From positions 1-64,000 of the forward strand of contig CAJMLL010000003.1 in the NCBI GenBank assembly GCA_905214225.1: DNA of 64,000 bases, read 5' to 3'. Every line of letters begins with the position of its first letter. Position 1 is the stretch's first letter. The notes beneath the pieces are model-generated. The model made no database searches. It was given only the letters and a program-made list of their open reading frames with translations, and was not told where the DNA came from. Source of the DNA: an uncultured bacterium (lineage in GTDB: Bacteria; Bacillota; Clostridia; Peptostreptococcales; Anaerovoracaceae). Positions 24,698-33,799 of this stretch are shown here, piece by piece. The position numbers and the translations under genes were made by a program.

Positions 24698-27274
24698 ATG
24701 CAGCAGAATGCGGAAAAACTGAATAAGGAGCGGCGCTGTGTTCTGGTGTACGGCATCGTGCAGGGCGTCGGATTCCGGCCTTTTGTGGATCGGATCGCGG
24801 ATAAAAGCGGGGTCTGCGGGGATGTCTGTAATAAAGGGTCTTTTGTGGAAATTCACATTGAAGGGGAACATGAAAAACTGGAAGAATTCATGCGCCTTCT
24901 GAGAGAAACCGCGCCGGAGCGGTCGCAGATCCTGAAAATCTCGCAGAAACAGGAACCCTGCAGGGGAGATGAGAAATTCCTTATCCTTCCGAGCAAGAAA
25001 GTAGAAGGAAATGTTTTTGTCTCTCCGGACATCGCGATCTGCGAAAAATGTAAAAAAGAAATGTATGATCCCAATGACCGCCGTTATCTGCATCCCTTCA
25101 TCAACTGCACGGCCTGCGGGCCGCGGCTGACGATTCTGGATTCTATGCCTTATGACCGGGTGAGGACCAGTATGGGAGAATTTCCCATGTGCGAAGCCTG
25201 TGAAAAGGAGTATACGCACCCTCAGACCCGCCGCTACCACGCTCAGCCGGTCTGCTGCAATGACTGCGGGCCGCGGCTTTATCTTCTGAAATCGCCGGGA
25301 GAAGAGGGAAAAACGGTTTACCGGAGTGAAGAGGAAGCCCTTTCCGATCCCCGCCCGAAACCGGAAACGGACCGTCTGGCCTTAAGAAGAGCAAGAGATG
25401 TACTCCGGGCCGGGGGGATCCTTGCTGTCAAAGGCATCGGAGGCTTTCACCTCTGCTGCGATGCGAAAAACGAAGAGACGGTCAGACGTCTCAGGAAGCT
25501 GAAACAGAGGCCCTTCAAGCCTTTTGCACTGATGATGAAGGACATGGACGCGGTGAAGAGGGAATGCGGTCTTCTGGATGGTCAGCAGCAGATGATGGAA
25601 GGACCGCAGAAGCCGATTCTCCTTCTCAGAAAGAAATCCAGAGAAGAAGGCGCGGAAGTCTCCGCTCTGGCGGCTCCGGAAAATCCTTATATCGGAGTCA
25701 TGCTGCCCTATGCGCCGGTTCAGCTTCTTTTATTTGACGATCCGGATGATCCGGTGCAGAATATGACAGACTGCCTGATTATGACCAGTGCCAACCCGAA
25801 GGGAGCGCCGATCTGCAGGACCGATGAAGACATCCTGAACAGTGTCGGAAAATGGTGCGATGCCATTCTTTCCAATAACAGAATCATCAGGACCAGGGCG
25901 GACGACAGCGTCATGAACTGGCTGGACGGAAAACCGGCCATGATCCGCAGGTCCAGAGGCTTTGCCCCGCTTCCCCTGATGCTGGATGAGGAGGATGAAT
26001 CCGTTACTGCCTCTTCAGAAGGCGGACCGGAGCAGTCCGGCGGCGCCCGGGTTCTTGGAATCGGCGGCGAACTGAAAAACACCTTCTGCCTGGCAAAAGG
26101 CAGTCTGTATTACCCGTCCGCCTATGTCGGAGATCTTACCGACATCCGCACGGTGGACGCGCTGAAAGAGACGGAAGAGCGGATGGAGCGGCTGCTTCAG
26201 ATTCAGCCTGATCGGATCGTCTGCGACCTGCATCCCGCCTACCGGTCTTCCATGACCGCGGAGGAACTTGCAGAGAAAAAGCAGATTCCGGTGGTGAAAA
26301 TCCAGCACCACTATGCGCACGTCCTTTCCTGCATGGCTGAGAACCAGTATCTGGACCCGGTCATCGGCGTGTCCTTTGACGGAACGGGATACGGCACCGA
26401 CAAAAGCGTCTGGGGCGGCGAGTTCCTGCTTTCTGACCGGACCGGCTTTACCCGGCTGGGAAGCATCGGGAGTTTTCCGCAGGCCGGCGGCGACCTGGCC
26501 AGCCGGCAGGGCTGGAGAATTGCGGCGGCACTTCTGAAACAGGCAGACGAAGGAAACTTTATGGAGCGTTCCATGGCCCTGGGTCTTGGAGAAAAGACCG
26601 AACTTTCCATTCTTTCCCAGATGATCGATAAGGGAATCAATACTGCCCGGTCGACCAGTATGGGAAGGCTCTTTGATGCCGCCAGTGCAGTTCTGGGTTT
26701 CCGGAGAGAAGCGAGCTGTGAGGGCGAAGCCTCCATGGTTCTGCAGTTTGCGGCAGAACGGGCGGCGCAGAGAATGCTGGAGGAGCAGAAGCCTGCTTTC
26801 TCTGATTCTGACAGGGATGCCGGCGGGGATATGGAAAGCATCACAGCAGGCAGTATAGAACCGCTTCTGGACTGGCGTCCGGAAATTCGGATGGAAGCGT
26901 CTGAAGATGAGGCGGCCGGAGGAGAACGTCCGGTGGAAAGGCTCTTCCGGATTCCGGCTGAAGAATTGATCCAGGAGCTTGCGGAGAGGAAACTTTCCGG
27001 GGAGGATCCGGATGATCTTGCGCTGGGATTTCACCAGAGTATCGCGGAGCTGATTTTCGCAGGGTGCATGAAGAGCCGTGAAATAAGCGGTATCGGGACT
27101 GCTGCTCTCACCGGCGGCGTCTTGCAGAACCTGCTTTTGTCCCGCCTGACAAAAGAAAAACTCAGGGAAAATCACTTTCAAGTGCTGACGCACAGCATGA
27201 TTCCGGCCAATGACGGTGGGATCGCGCTGGGGCAGGCACTGTACGGCATGCAGATGCTGAAAGAGAAGAAATAG
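24698..27274 (+). CDS. hypF: Carbamoyltransferase HypF
   Basis: HypF, 858 residues, converts carbamoyl phosphate and ATP into the carbamoyl group that becomes the cyanide ligands of the Fe(CN)2CO unit. Domains in order: acylphosphatase (VYGIVQGVGFRPFVDRIAD); two Cys4 zinc fingers (CEKCKKEMYDP...CTACGPR and CEACEKEY...CNDCGPR); a YrdC-like domain (GGILAVKGIGGFHLCCDA); and a Kae1-like domain (VKIQHHYAHVLSCMAEN with the metal-binding His pair, then SFDGTGYGTD). It is 80-100 residues longer than typical HypF because of acidic inserts near residues 430-450 and 700-740. ATG at 24698 after GAAAGGACAGGTCC. It starts 52 bases after the first K-type gene, in the same transcription unit. Confidence 0.93.
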   Translation: MQQNAEKLNKERRCVLVYGIVQGVGFRPFVDRIADKSGVCGDVCNKGSFVEIHIEGEHEKLEEFMRLLRETAPERSQILKISQKQEPCRGDEKFLILPSKKVEGNVFVSPDIAICEKCKKEMYDPNDRRYLHPFINCTACGPRLTILDSMPYDRVRTSMGEFPMCEACEKEYTHPQTRRYHAQPVCCNDCGPRLYLLKSPGEEGKTVYRSEEEALSDPRPKPETDRLALRRARDVLRAGGILAVKGIGGFHLCCDAKNEETVRRLRKLKQRPFKPFALMMKDMDAVKRECGLLDGQQQMMEGPQKPILLLRKKSREEGAEVSALAAPENPYIGVMLPYAPVQLLLFDDPDDPVQNMTDCLIMTSANPKGAPICRTDEDILNSVGKWCDAILSNNRIIRTRADDSVMNWLDGKPAMIRRSRGFAPLPLMLDEEDESVTASSEGGPEQSGGARVLGIGGELKNTFCLAKGSLYYPSAYVGDLTDIRTVDALKETEERMERLLQIQPDRIVCDLHPAYRSSMTAEELAEKKQIPVVKIQHHYAHVLSCMAENQYLDPVIGVSFDGTGYGTDKSVWGGEFLLSDRTGFTRLGSIGSFPQAGGDLASRQGWRIAAALLKQADEGNFMERSMALGLGEKTELSILSQMIDKGINTARSTSMGRLFDAASAVLGFRREASCEGEASMVLQFAAERAAQRMLEEQKPAFSDSDRDAGGDMESITAGSIEPLLDWRPEIRMEASEDEAAGGERPVERLFRIPAEELIQELAERKLSGEDPDDLALGFHQSIAELIFAGCMKSREISGIGTAALTGGVLQNLLLSRLTKEKLRENHFQVLTHSMIPANDGGIALGQALYGMQMLKEKK

Positions 27275-27310
27275 AGAAAAGGTTACAGTAAAAATGGAAG
27301 GAGTATGGAA

Positions 27311-27520
27311 ATGTGTGTTGGACTGCCAGCTAAGGTAACAGAAATGAAGGATGGAATGGCTGTTGTGGATGCAACGGGAGCAAAGCGTACGGTTACGGCG
27401 GAGCTTCTGGATGATCTTCAGCCGGGAGATTATGTGATGATTCACGCGGGCGCGGCGATCGCGAAGATAAGTGGCGATGACCAGAATGAGACGGATGAGA
27501 TCATGGAGGCATTGCAGTAA
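27311..27520 (+). CDS. hypC: Hydrogenase assembly chaperone HypC
   Basis: HypC/HybG family chaperone of 69 residues. It binds the iron being dressed with CN and CO on HypD and normally hands it to the large hydrogenase subunit. The start must be the ATG at 27311, because the family needs Met-Cys at the N-terminus (MCVGLPAKV) and the ribosome-binding site GGAAGGAG is well spaced from it; an ATG six bases earlier is too close. The conserved histidine lies in VMIHAGAAIAKI near residue 47. The stop overlaps the hypD start by one base. The natural target, a NiFe hydrogenase large subunit, is not seen in this window. Confidence 0.92.
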   Translation: MCVGLPAKVTEMKDGMAVVDATGAKRTVTAELLDDLQPGDYVMIHAGAAIAKISGDDQNETDEIMEALQ

Positions 27521-28566
27521 TGAAGGCAGCAGAACAGGCAGCGGAAATTATCCGCAGTTATGATGGGAAGAAACTCCGCATTATGGAAGTCTGCGGCACG
27601 CATACCCATGAGATTTTCCGTCAGGGAATCAGGAAGATGCTTCCGGAGAATATCCAGCTGATTTCCGGACCGGGATGTCCGGTCTGTGTGACGCCGGTGG
27701 GCTATATCGACGAGGCAGTGTATCTGGCGCTGGAAAAGGGCTGCACGATTACGACATTCGGCGATCTGGTCCGTGTGCCGGGTTCAGAGAAAAGTCTGGC
27801 ATCGGCCCGCGCGGAGGGAGCGAAGATAAAACCGGTCTATTCCCCGCTGGATGCACTGGAATACGCGAAGAAACACCCAGAGGAGCAGGTGGTCTTCCTG
27901 TCCGTGGGTTTTGAAACAACGACTCCGCCGAGTCTGATGGCGGTGCGGCAGGCGAAAGAAGAAGGGCTTCAGAATTTCTCGATCCTGACGGCCAACAAGA
28001 CGATGGATAACGCTTATCTTGCGCTGAAGAATTCCGCGGATGCCTTCCTGTATCCGGGCCATGTCAGCACGATTACGGGAACGAAAATCTATTACGATCT
28101 GATGAAAAAGGGAATTTCCGGCGTCGTGACGGGATTTACCGGACCGGAGCTTCTGGCGGCGCTGGCGGTTATCGTAAAGAAATCGCAGGAAGGAAAGCCT
28201 TTCTTTATGAACTGCTATCCGAGAGTTGTCACCGATGAGGGAAGTCCGTCGGCCAGAAAACTCGCGGCGGAAATGACGGATCCGATCGATTCTGAGTGGC
28301 GCGGCATCGGAATTATTCCGAAATCCGGAATTCAGCTGAAAGAGGAGTTTGCGGATTATGACGCGCGGAAGAAGTATGATGTACCGGAAATGCAGGGACA
28401 TGCCAATCCGGCCTGCCGCTGCGGATCGGTGCTGAAGGGCGAGATCACGCCGCAGGAGTGCAAGGTGTTCGGCAGGGGCTGCACGCCGGAGCATCCAATC
28501 GGTGCCTGCATGGTGTCCGGCGAGGGCGCCTGCGCGGCATTCTATAAATACGGAAGAGATTTTTAA
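27520..28566 (+). CDS. hypD: Hydrogenase formation protein HypD
   Basis: HypD, 348 residues, is the Fe-S scaffold on which the Fe(CN)2CO moiety is made. Conserved motifs are present: MEVCGTHTHEIFRQG (residues about 22-36), SGPGCPVCVTP (about 48-58), SVGFETTTP, YPGHVSTITG and FTGPELL. The [4Fe-4S] region follows near the C-terminus (HANPACRCGSVLKG, then GRGCTPEHPIGACMVSGEGAC). All catalytic and cluster cysteines appear intact, so a functional enzyme is expected. It overlaps hypC by one base and is followed by a 102-base gap to hypE that holds a large hairpin. Confidence 0.94.
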   Translation: MKAAEQAAEIIRSYDGKKLRIMEVCGTHTHEIFRQGIRKMLPENIQLISGPGCPVCVTPVGYIDEAVYLALEKGCTITTFGDLVRVPGSEKSLASARAEGAKIKPVYSPLDALEYAKKHPEEQVVFLSVGFETTTPPSLMAVRQAKEEGLQNFSILTANKTMDNAYLALKNSADAFLYPGHVSTITGTKIYYDLMKKGISGVVTGFTGPELLAALAVIVKKSQEGKPFFMNCYPRVVTDEGSPSARKLAAEMTDPIDSEWRGIGIIPKSGIQLKEEFADYDARKKYDVPEMQGHANPACRCGSVLKGEITPQECKVFGRGCTPEHPIGACMVSGEGACAAFYKYGRDF

Positions 28567-28668
28567 ATTTTATCTGTCCTGCCGGGCTGCAGGGTTCTGG
28601 AAGAAACTTCCAGATGCGGCCGGGCGGGCAATATAACAAAAAATAATCAACAAGAACGGGAGAGGAAG
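28567..28668 (+). other. Hairpin in the hypD-hypE gap
   Basis: TCTGGAAG and CTTCCAGA form an 8-bp stem around AAA, within a longer imperfect GC-rich stem (TGCCGGGCTGCA / TGCGGCCGGGCGG). There is no T-run, so probably an mRNA stability or processing element rather than a terminator. Confidence 0.45.
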
Positions 28669-29694
28669 ATGGAAAAAACAGTAACTCTGGCCCAGGGGGC
28701 CGGCGGAAAGCAGACCTCTGAGCTGATTGAACAGATTTTTGCTAAGTATTTTAATAATCCCTATCTGACAGCGGACGACGCGGCGGTACTGCCGGTTCCG
28801 CAGGGAAAGATGGCGATGACAACGGACGGATTTATCGTTTCCCCGTCCGAATTTCCGGGAGGAAACATCGGAAAGCTGTCCGTCTGCGGCACAGTCAATG
28901 ACCTGTCCTGCATGGGCGCGCGTCCTCTGTACCTCACCTGTTCTTTTGTTCTGGAAGAGGGATTCCCTCTGGACAAAGTCGACCGGGCGGCGGAAGCAAT
29001 GGCGAAGACGGCGGAAGAAGCCGGCGTTCACATCGTTGCCGGAGATACCAAGGTAGCCGGAAAAGGCCAGGTTGACGGGATGTTCATCACGACTACAGGA
29101 GTCGGTGAAATCACGGAAGGTGTAAAGACCGGAGGCGCCCTGGCCCGTCCGGGAGACGCTGTCATCGTAACTGGAGACATCGGACGCCACGGCTGCGCGA
29201 TTCTTCTGTCCAGAAATGAATTTGAGATTGAAGCGGACGTGAAGAGCGACTGCGCTCCGCTCTGGGGAACGGTAAAGGCCGTTCTGGACACGGTAAAAGA
29301 AAAGACTGGAAGCTATGAAGATCTTCACGTTGTCCGCGATGCGACAAGAGGCGGCGTCGGCACCGTTCTCTATGAGATCGCAGGCCAGAGCAGCGTCGGC
29401 ATCCATCTGCAGCAGGACAGTGTTCCGGTGGATCCGGCGGTTTCCGGCGTCTGCGGAATGCTGGGCCTGGAGCCTCTCTATCTGGCCAACGAGGGACGTC
29501 TCGTGATCTTCACCCCGAAGGAAAACGCCGATGCTGTACTGGAAACCCTGCACGGCCTCCCGTATTCCGGAAATGCAGCAGTCATCGGTGAAGTTACAGA
29601 GGAAAATCCGGGCAAGGTCGTCATGCACACGGCGATCGGCGGAGAGACCCTGCTTCCTCAGCCGGGCGGAGAGCTGCTGCCGAGAATCTGCTAA
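28669..29694 (+). CDS. hypE: Carbamoyl dehydratase HypE
   Basis: HypE, 341 residues, of the PurM/ThiL/SelD ATP-binding fold. It accepts the carbamoyl group from HypF on its C-terminal cysteine and dehydrates it to a thiocyanate. The chain ends in the obligatory PRIC. The N-terminal AQGAGGKQTSELIE, DDAAVLPVP, TTDGFIVSP, GNIGKLSVCGTVNDL and VVRDATRGGVGTVLYEIA motifs are all present. The ATG at 28669 follows AACGGGAGAGGAAG. With HypF, HypC and HypD this completes the Fe(CN)2CO pathway; HypA and HypB, which insert nickel, are missing. Confidence 0.94.
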   Translation: MEKTVTLAQGAGGKQTSELIEQIFAKYFNNPYLTADDAAVLPVPQGKMAMTTDGFIVSPSEFPGGNIGKLSVCGTVNDLSCMGARPLYLTCSFVLEEGFPLDKVDRAAEAMAKTAEEAGVHIVAGDTKVAGKGQVDGMFITTTGVGEITEGVKTGGALARPGDAVIVTGDIGRHGCAILLSRNEFEIEADVKSDCAPLWGTVKAVLDTVKEKTGSYEDLHVVRDATRGGVGTVLYEIAGQSSVGIHLQQDSVPVDPAVSGVCGMLGLEPLYLANEGRLVIFTPKENADAVLETLHGLPYSGNAAVIGEVTEENPGKVVMHTAIGGETLLPQPGGELLPRIC

Positions 29695-29797
29695 ACTTTA
29701 CGCCGCGGCGGAGATTAGCCGGGAAGATTCTTGAAGGGTTATTTTTTGTCCGGACGGAGGACTGCGCACAGTAATTTCAGGAAATCAGGAGTAATTT

Positions 29798-30574
29798 ATG
29801 TATAAATTAGCATTTTATGGCAAAGGCGGAATCGGCAAGTCGACGACGGTTTCCAATATCGCGGCCGCGCTGGCACAGAAGGGAATGACGGTGCTGCAGA
29901 TCGGCTGTGACCCGAAGGCGGACTCGACCATGCTGCTTCTGCACGGACAGGAGAAGAAACCGGTCATCGATCTGCTCCGGGAGAAAAACCAGCAGACGAC
30001 GCTGGAGGATATGGTCACAGAAGGCTACGCAGGTGTGCTCTGCGTGGAAGCCGGAGGCCCGAGGCCGGGTCTTGGCTGCGCGGGAAGAGGCATCATCGCG
30101 GCCCTGGAATATCTGAAGAGGAGAAAGGCCTATGAGACCTATAAACCGGACGTGGTTCTGTTTGATGTTCTGGGTGATGTGGTCTGCGGCGGGTTTTCTA
30201 TGCCGATCCGTGAAGGATATGCGGATCAGGTCTTTATTCTGACTTCCGGAGAGGCCATGTCCATTCATGCGGCAAAAAACATCGCGCTGGCAGTGGATAC
30301 CTTCCAGGAGCGCGGCTATGCGACGCTTGGCGGCGTGATTGTGAATAAAAGAGATGTCCGCCATGAAGAGGAAAATATCCGTCAGCTCTGTGAGGACATC
30401 AACTCTGAAGTAGTTGGCACGCTGGAGCGGTCTGAACGGGTGCAGGATGCGGATGAACTCAGGAAGACGGTCATCGAGGCCTTCCCGGACAGTCCTGAGG
30501 CAGAGAGCTACCGGAAGCTGGCAGACGCAGTGCTGAAGGCCGCAGACAGAGAAAACGCGCGGAGAGGTGAGTGA
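29798..30574 (+). CDS. Nitrogenase iron protein-like ATPase (NifH/BchL type), set 2
   Basis: A 258-residue paralogue of the set-1 H protein. P-loop GKGGIGKST (8-16), GCDPKADST (36-44), and cluster cysteines C94 ([10 protein letters not shown]) and C130 ([10 protein letters not shown]) at the same positions. Divergence from set 1 is concentrated in the regions that would touch component 1 (residues about 48-80 and the C-terminus), which suggests that each H protein serves its own D-K pair. Ribosome-binding site TCAGGAGTAATTT before the ATG. The stop is two bases before the next start codon. The transcription unit continues from hypE across a 103-base gap with no terminator. Confidence 0.88.
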   Translation: MYKLAFYGKGGIGKSTTVSNIAAALAQKGMTVLQIGCDPKADSTMLLLHGQEKKPVIDLLREKNQQTTLEDMVTEGYAGVLCVEAGGPRPGLGCAGRGIIAALEYLKRRKAYETYKPDVVLFDVLGDVVCGGFSMPIREGYADQVFILTSGEAMSIHAAKNIALAVDTFQERGYATLGGVIVNKRDVRHEEENIRQLCEDINSEVVGTLERSERVQDADELRKTVIEAFPDSPEAESYRKLADAVLKAADRENARRGE

Positions 30575-30576
30575 TC

Positions 30577-32154
30577 ATGCTGAAGAATCTGCACGAAAAC
30601 AAGATCATGCGCGAAGCTCCGGAACATTACCGCATGGAAGGCGGCGGAGAGCAGATGTTTGACACGGAAAGCGCGCAGATTGCGAAAAGCTACGCAGAGC
30701 GCTGGAAAAATACGGATGCCGGCCGCGCCTGGGAAAAGCAGCAGGCGGCCTGTGCGTCCCGTCTGAAGAAGGAAAAAGAAGAGAGCTGCACTTCTTCCGG
30801 AGCTTCCGGAAAATCCGCGGACGATCTCGAGGACAAAGCCGAGCGGCGTATTTCTGACCTCGATCCGGAGCATCTTTTTCCGGTGGGAATTGAATACACC
30901 CCGCCGGCAAGGGGAACCTGGACGATCGCCCACACGCCGATGCTGGTTCCGGGACTTCATGAAGTATACGTCTGTCCGGACGGCTGCCTGCGCGGCGTCG
31001 TGATGTCTGCAGAGGAATTCAGAGGTCTGGACCGTTTCCACGTCATTGAAGTCCGCGAGCCGGATTTATATAACGGAACTCTGGAAACAAAAATCATCGA
31101 CGGTGTGACATCGGTCATTCAGCAGATCAGGCGGGAAAAGGGAGAATTTCCGTCTGCTGTCATGGTGACTACAAGCTGCATTCACGACCTGATGGGACTG
31201 GACCGGAACATGGTCTACAGAGAGCTTGTGGAACGCTTCCCGACGATTGACATCGTTCAGGGCTGGATGAACTGCACCATGAGGATGTCAACCCTGCATT
31301 ACGAGCAGGTACAGTGGCGGCAGAATTACGCGGCCCTTCATCCGCGCGAAAAAGATCCGAAGTCGGTAAACATCATCGGCAGCAGTTTCCCGCTGGACAG
31401 GGATTCAGAAATCGTGCAGATGCTTGAAAAATCAGGCTTTACCGTCCGGGATCTGACCCTCTGCCGCAGCTATGAGGAATATCAGAAAATGGCCTCCAGC
31501 TCCTTAAACATCTGGAACTGGGTCATGGGCATGGAAGCCTGCCGCGACCTTCAGGAGCGCCTCGGGCAGAAGCAGCTGCACATGCCTTATCCCTGGACAT
31601 ATAGCGAAATCCGGCGTCAGCTGACAGAGCTTCATGAAGTGACCGGCGCAGAACTCCCGGATTTCCATGCTTTTGAGAAGAAGGCGGAAGAAAAACTTCA
31701 GGCAGCGCATGAGCTGATCGGGAATACGGAAATTCAGCTCGACGGCGTCGCAGTCATGCTGCCCTTCCAGCTTGCGGAGCTTCTGCTCCAGCACGGCTTC
31801 AATGTCGGAAAGGTTTATGCCGATGCTGTCATGCCGGAGGATCAGGACGCCTTCCGCCGTCTGGCGGAGTCCCATCCGGATCTTCCCGTCAGCGCCATGG
31901 TCAATTTCCGTCTGCGGACGAGAAAGCGTGATGGCGAGGCGGATGCAGAAGCCGGAGGCCGCCGTATTCTGGCGATCGGGCAGAGAAGCGCGTATTTCTC
32001 TGGCACATCGTATTTTGTCGATCTCATTCAGAACAACGGCTGGTACGGCTGGACCGGAATCTGCCGCCTGGCGGACGCCATGACTGACGCCTTCCAGAAG
32101 GCGAAGGACGCTCCGGAAATGATTCAGATTAAGGCAAGGGGGTGCACCGCATAA
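30577..32154 (+). CDS. Nitrogenase component 1-like protein, D-type, set 2
   Basis: A 525-residue component-1 homologue, about 45 residues longer than the set-1 D protein because of an N-terminal extension (residues about 1-100) rich in charged residues and not present in nitrogenases. Likely cofactor cysteines are C133 and C137 (YVCPDGCLRGV) and the Cys of VTTSCIHDLMGLD near residue 204; the first cysteine of the NifD triad has no clear counterpart. SSFPLDRDSEIVQMLEKSG mirrors FFSPLDPESEIFPLLEKAG in set 1, showing duplication. The ATG at 30577 is preferred (GAGAGGTGA upstream); a GTG at 30571 is possible. Substrate unknown. Confidence 0.8.
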   Translation: MLKNLHENKIMREAPEHYRMEGGGEQMFDTESAQIAKSYAERWKNTDAGRAWEKQQAACASRLKKEKEESCTSSGASGKSADDLEDKAERRISDLDPEHLFPVGIEYTPPARGTWTIAHTPMLVPGLHEVYVCPDGCLRGVVMSAEEFRGLDRFHVIEVREPDLYNGTLETKIIDGVTSVIQQIRREKGEFPSAVMVTTSCIHDLMGLDRNMVYRELVERFPTIDIVQGWMNCTMRMSTLHYEQVQWRQNYAALHPREKDPKSVNIIGSSFPLDRDSEIVQMLEKSGFTVRDLTLCRSYEEYQKMASSSLNIWNWVMGMEACRDLQERLGQKQLHMPYPWTYSEIRRQLTELHEVTGAELPDFHAFEKKAEEKLQAAHELIGNTEIQLDGVAVMLPFQLAELLLQHGFNVGKVYADAVMPEDQDAFRRLAESHPDLPVSAMVNFRLRTRKRDGEADAEAGGRRILAIGQRSAYFSGTSYFVDLIQNNGWYGWTGICRLADAMTDAFQKAKDAPEMIQIKARGCTA

Positions 32155-33539
32155 TGGCAGGACAAAAAACAACCGTGCAAGGGGAATTCTCAACTCCGGA
32201 CGCCCGCGATATCCGTGTGCATACGGTCAATTACGCGGCCGATGTGTCCGGTGTCTGCTCGGCGCTGTATGAACTCGGCGGGCTGATCGTCATGCATGAT
32301 GCATCTGGCTGCAATTCTACCTTTGCGACCCATGATGAGCCGCGCTGGTACGACATCGACAGCATGATCTACATTTCCGGACTGACGGAATACGACGCGG
32401 TGCTCGGCGGCGATGAAAAATACATCGATGATGTTCTGGAAATCGCAGAGGAACGCCATCCGAAGTTTATCTGTGTGTTCGGCTCACCGGTGGCACTGGT
32501 CATGGGAACGGACTTCCGCGGCATCGCTCATATCATCGAAAAGCGGACCGGAATTCCGACCTTTTCCTTTGAAACCAGCGGAATGTATACTTATCTGCAG
32601 GGGGAGCGGCAGGCATTTGCTGCGATTGCTGACCGTTTCTGCACAAAGGAGCAGGCGGAGGAGTATGTTTCGCCGGAGTCTGCGGAGACGGGCGCAGCGG
32701 ATGGACAGCCCGGCCGCCGCCTGAAAATCAACATTCTCGGCGTTACACCGCTTGACTTTTCTGTTACAGGAAATGATGAAGCGCTCCGCGCCTTTGCAGA
32801 CCGTCACGATATGGAGCTGGTATCTTTCTGGGCAATGGGAGACAGTCTGGAACGGCTTTCCAGAGCCGGCGCTGCGGACGTCAATCTGGTAGTTTCTTCT
32901 GCCGGCATTGATGCTGCCGAAGTGCTGAAAGAAAAATTCGGCCAGCCTTATGTCATTGGTCTACCGATGAGCGCTGAAGAAGATGAGGCTCTGGCAAAAC
33001 AGCTTTATGCAGCAGCGGAAGACGGGAAAAACCGTGTTCTCTGGGAAGACGACGGCGCAGCTGCGGAGATTTTCCGCGCCGATCCGCCGGATGAGCAGGA
33101 AATTTCTGATGCCGAAAAGAGCCTTGCTTCTGAAGAGGACAGCATCGTGATTCTTGGTGAAACCGTGCAGGCGGCGTCGATTCGCAGGCTGCTGGAGCAT
33201 GCAGCTGCCGGCGGACGGGAAAGTGAGAATCAGGGGAAGGCTGCGCAGAGCCAGGTTCATGTCATCTGTCCGCTGGAAGACAGCTTTGGACTGCTCAGAA
33301 ATACCGACATCATGACCGATGACGAAGCCGCCGTGACCCGCCTGGCCAATGCGGCGCGTTGGTTTATTGCGGACCCGGTCTGGGGAAACATCCTGAAAAA
33401 AGACTCCCGCACAGAGTTTATTCCGCTCCCGTCGGAAGCCTGTTCCGGAAGAATCTTCCGCGCCGACATTCCTGTCTTCACAGATCCTGCATGGGGAAAT
33501 AGTCTGAAAAAGAGCCTGAACCCGCAGAATGACTGCTAA
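32154..33539 (+). CDS. Nitrogenase component 1-like protein, K-type, set 2
   Basis: A 461-residue K-type component-1 homologue. The N-terminal VNYAADVSGVCSALYELGG leads to DASGCNSTFATHDEPRW, with C53 the equivalent of the single cluster cysteine in the set-1 K protein and C35 an extra cysteine. The GSPVALVMGTDFRG segment again lacks the third NifK cysteine. An Ala/Glu/Asp-rich linker occurs near residues 165-190 and acidic stretches near 290-330. TAA of the D gene overlaps the ATG by one base; AAGGGGGTG lies about ten bases upstream. It is the last gene of the operon, followed by a GC-rich hairpin. Confidence 0.8.
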   Translation: MAGQKTTVQGEFSTPDARDIRVHTVNYAADVSGVCSALYELGGLIVMHDASGCNSTFATHDEPRWYDIDSMIYISGLTEYDAVLGGDEKYIDDVLEIAEERHPKFICVFGSPVALVMGTDFRGIAHIIEKRTGIPTFSFETSGMYTYLQGERQAFAAIADRFCTKEQAEEYVSPESAETGAADGQPGRRLKINILGVTPLDFSVTGNDEALRAFADRHDMELVSFWAMGDSLERLSRAGAADVNLVVSSAGIDAAEVLKEKFGQPYVIGLPMSAEEDEALAKQLYAAAEDGKNRVLWEDDGAAAEIFRADPPDEQEISDAEKSLASEEDSIVILGETVQAASIRRLLEHAAAGGRESENQGKAAQSQVHVICPLEDSFGLLRNTDIMTDDEAAVTRLANAARWFIADPVWGNILKKDSRTEFIPLPSEACSGRIFRADIPVFTDPAWGNSLKKSLNPQNDC

Positions 33540-33718
33540 GAAGTATACAGGGATGTGCTGGCGGATTCCGGAATACCGGTAAACGAGATGCCCGGCCGGA
33601 CAAGTAATGAAGAAACTCCTCTTTTGTGTTCCGCAATTGCCGAAAATTCGTTTTTAGATAACAGAAATCACGAAAGTGCGATTGTATACAAAAAGTAATA
33701 TGTCCTAAGTACCTGTAA

Positions 33719-33748
33719 GAAGAGGCCGCGTGGTTCCGCGGCCTCTTC
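33719..33748 (+). terminator. Hairpin closing the nitrogenase-like/hyp operon
   Basis: A perfect 12-bp stem GAAGAGGCCGCG (33719-33730) / CGCGGCCTCTTC (33737-33748) with a 6-base loop. The following sequence (CAATATTATCG) is AT-rich but lacks a clean T-run. It lies between convergent genes and may act in both directions. Confidence 0.6.
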
Positions 33749-33799
33749 CAATATTATCGTATTATGGAGTATTGATTTTTAATCTGCTGCCTGCAGCAT

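Noticed and set aside
21180-33539. A genuine nitrogen-fixation operon
   Set aside because: NifH-like and component-1 genes are present, but nifB, nifE, nifN and the FeMo-cofactor ligands are missing, and the K-type proteins lack P-cluster cysteines.
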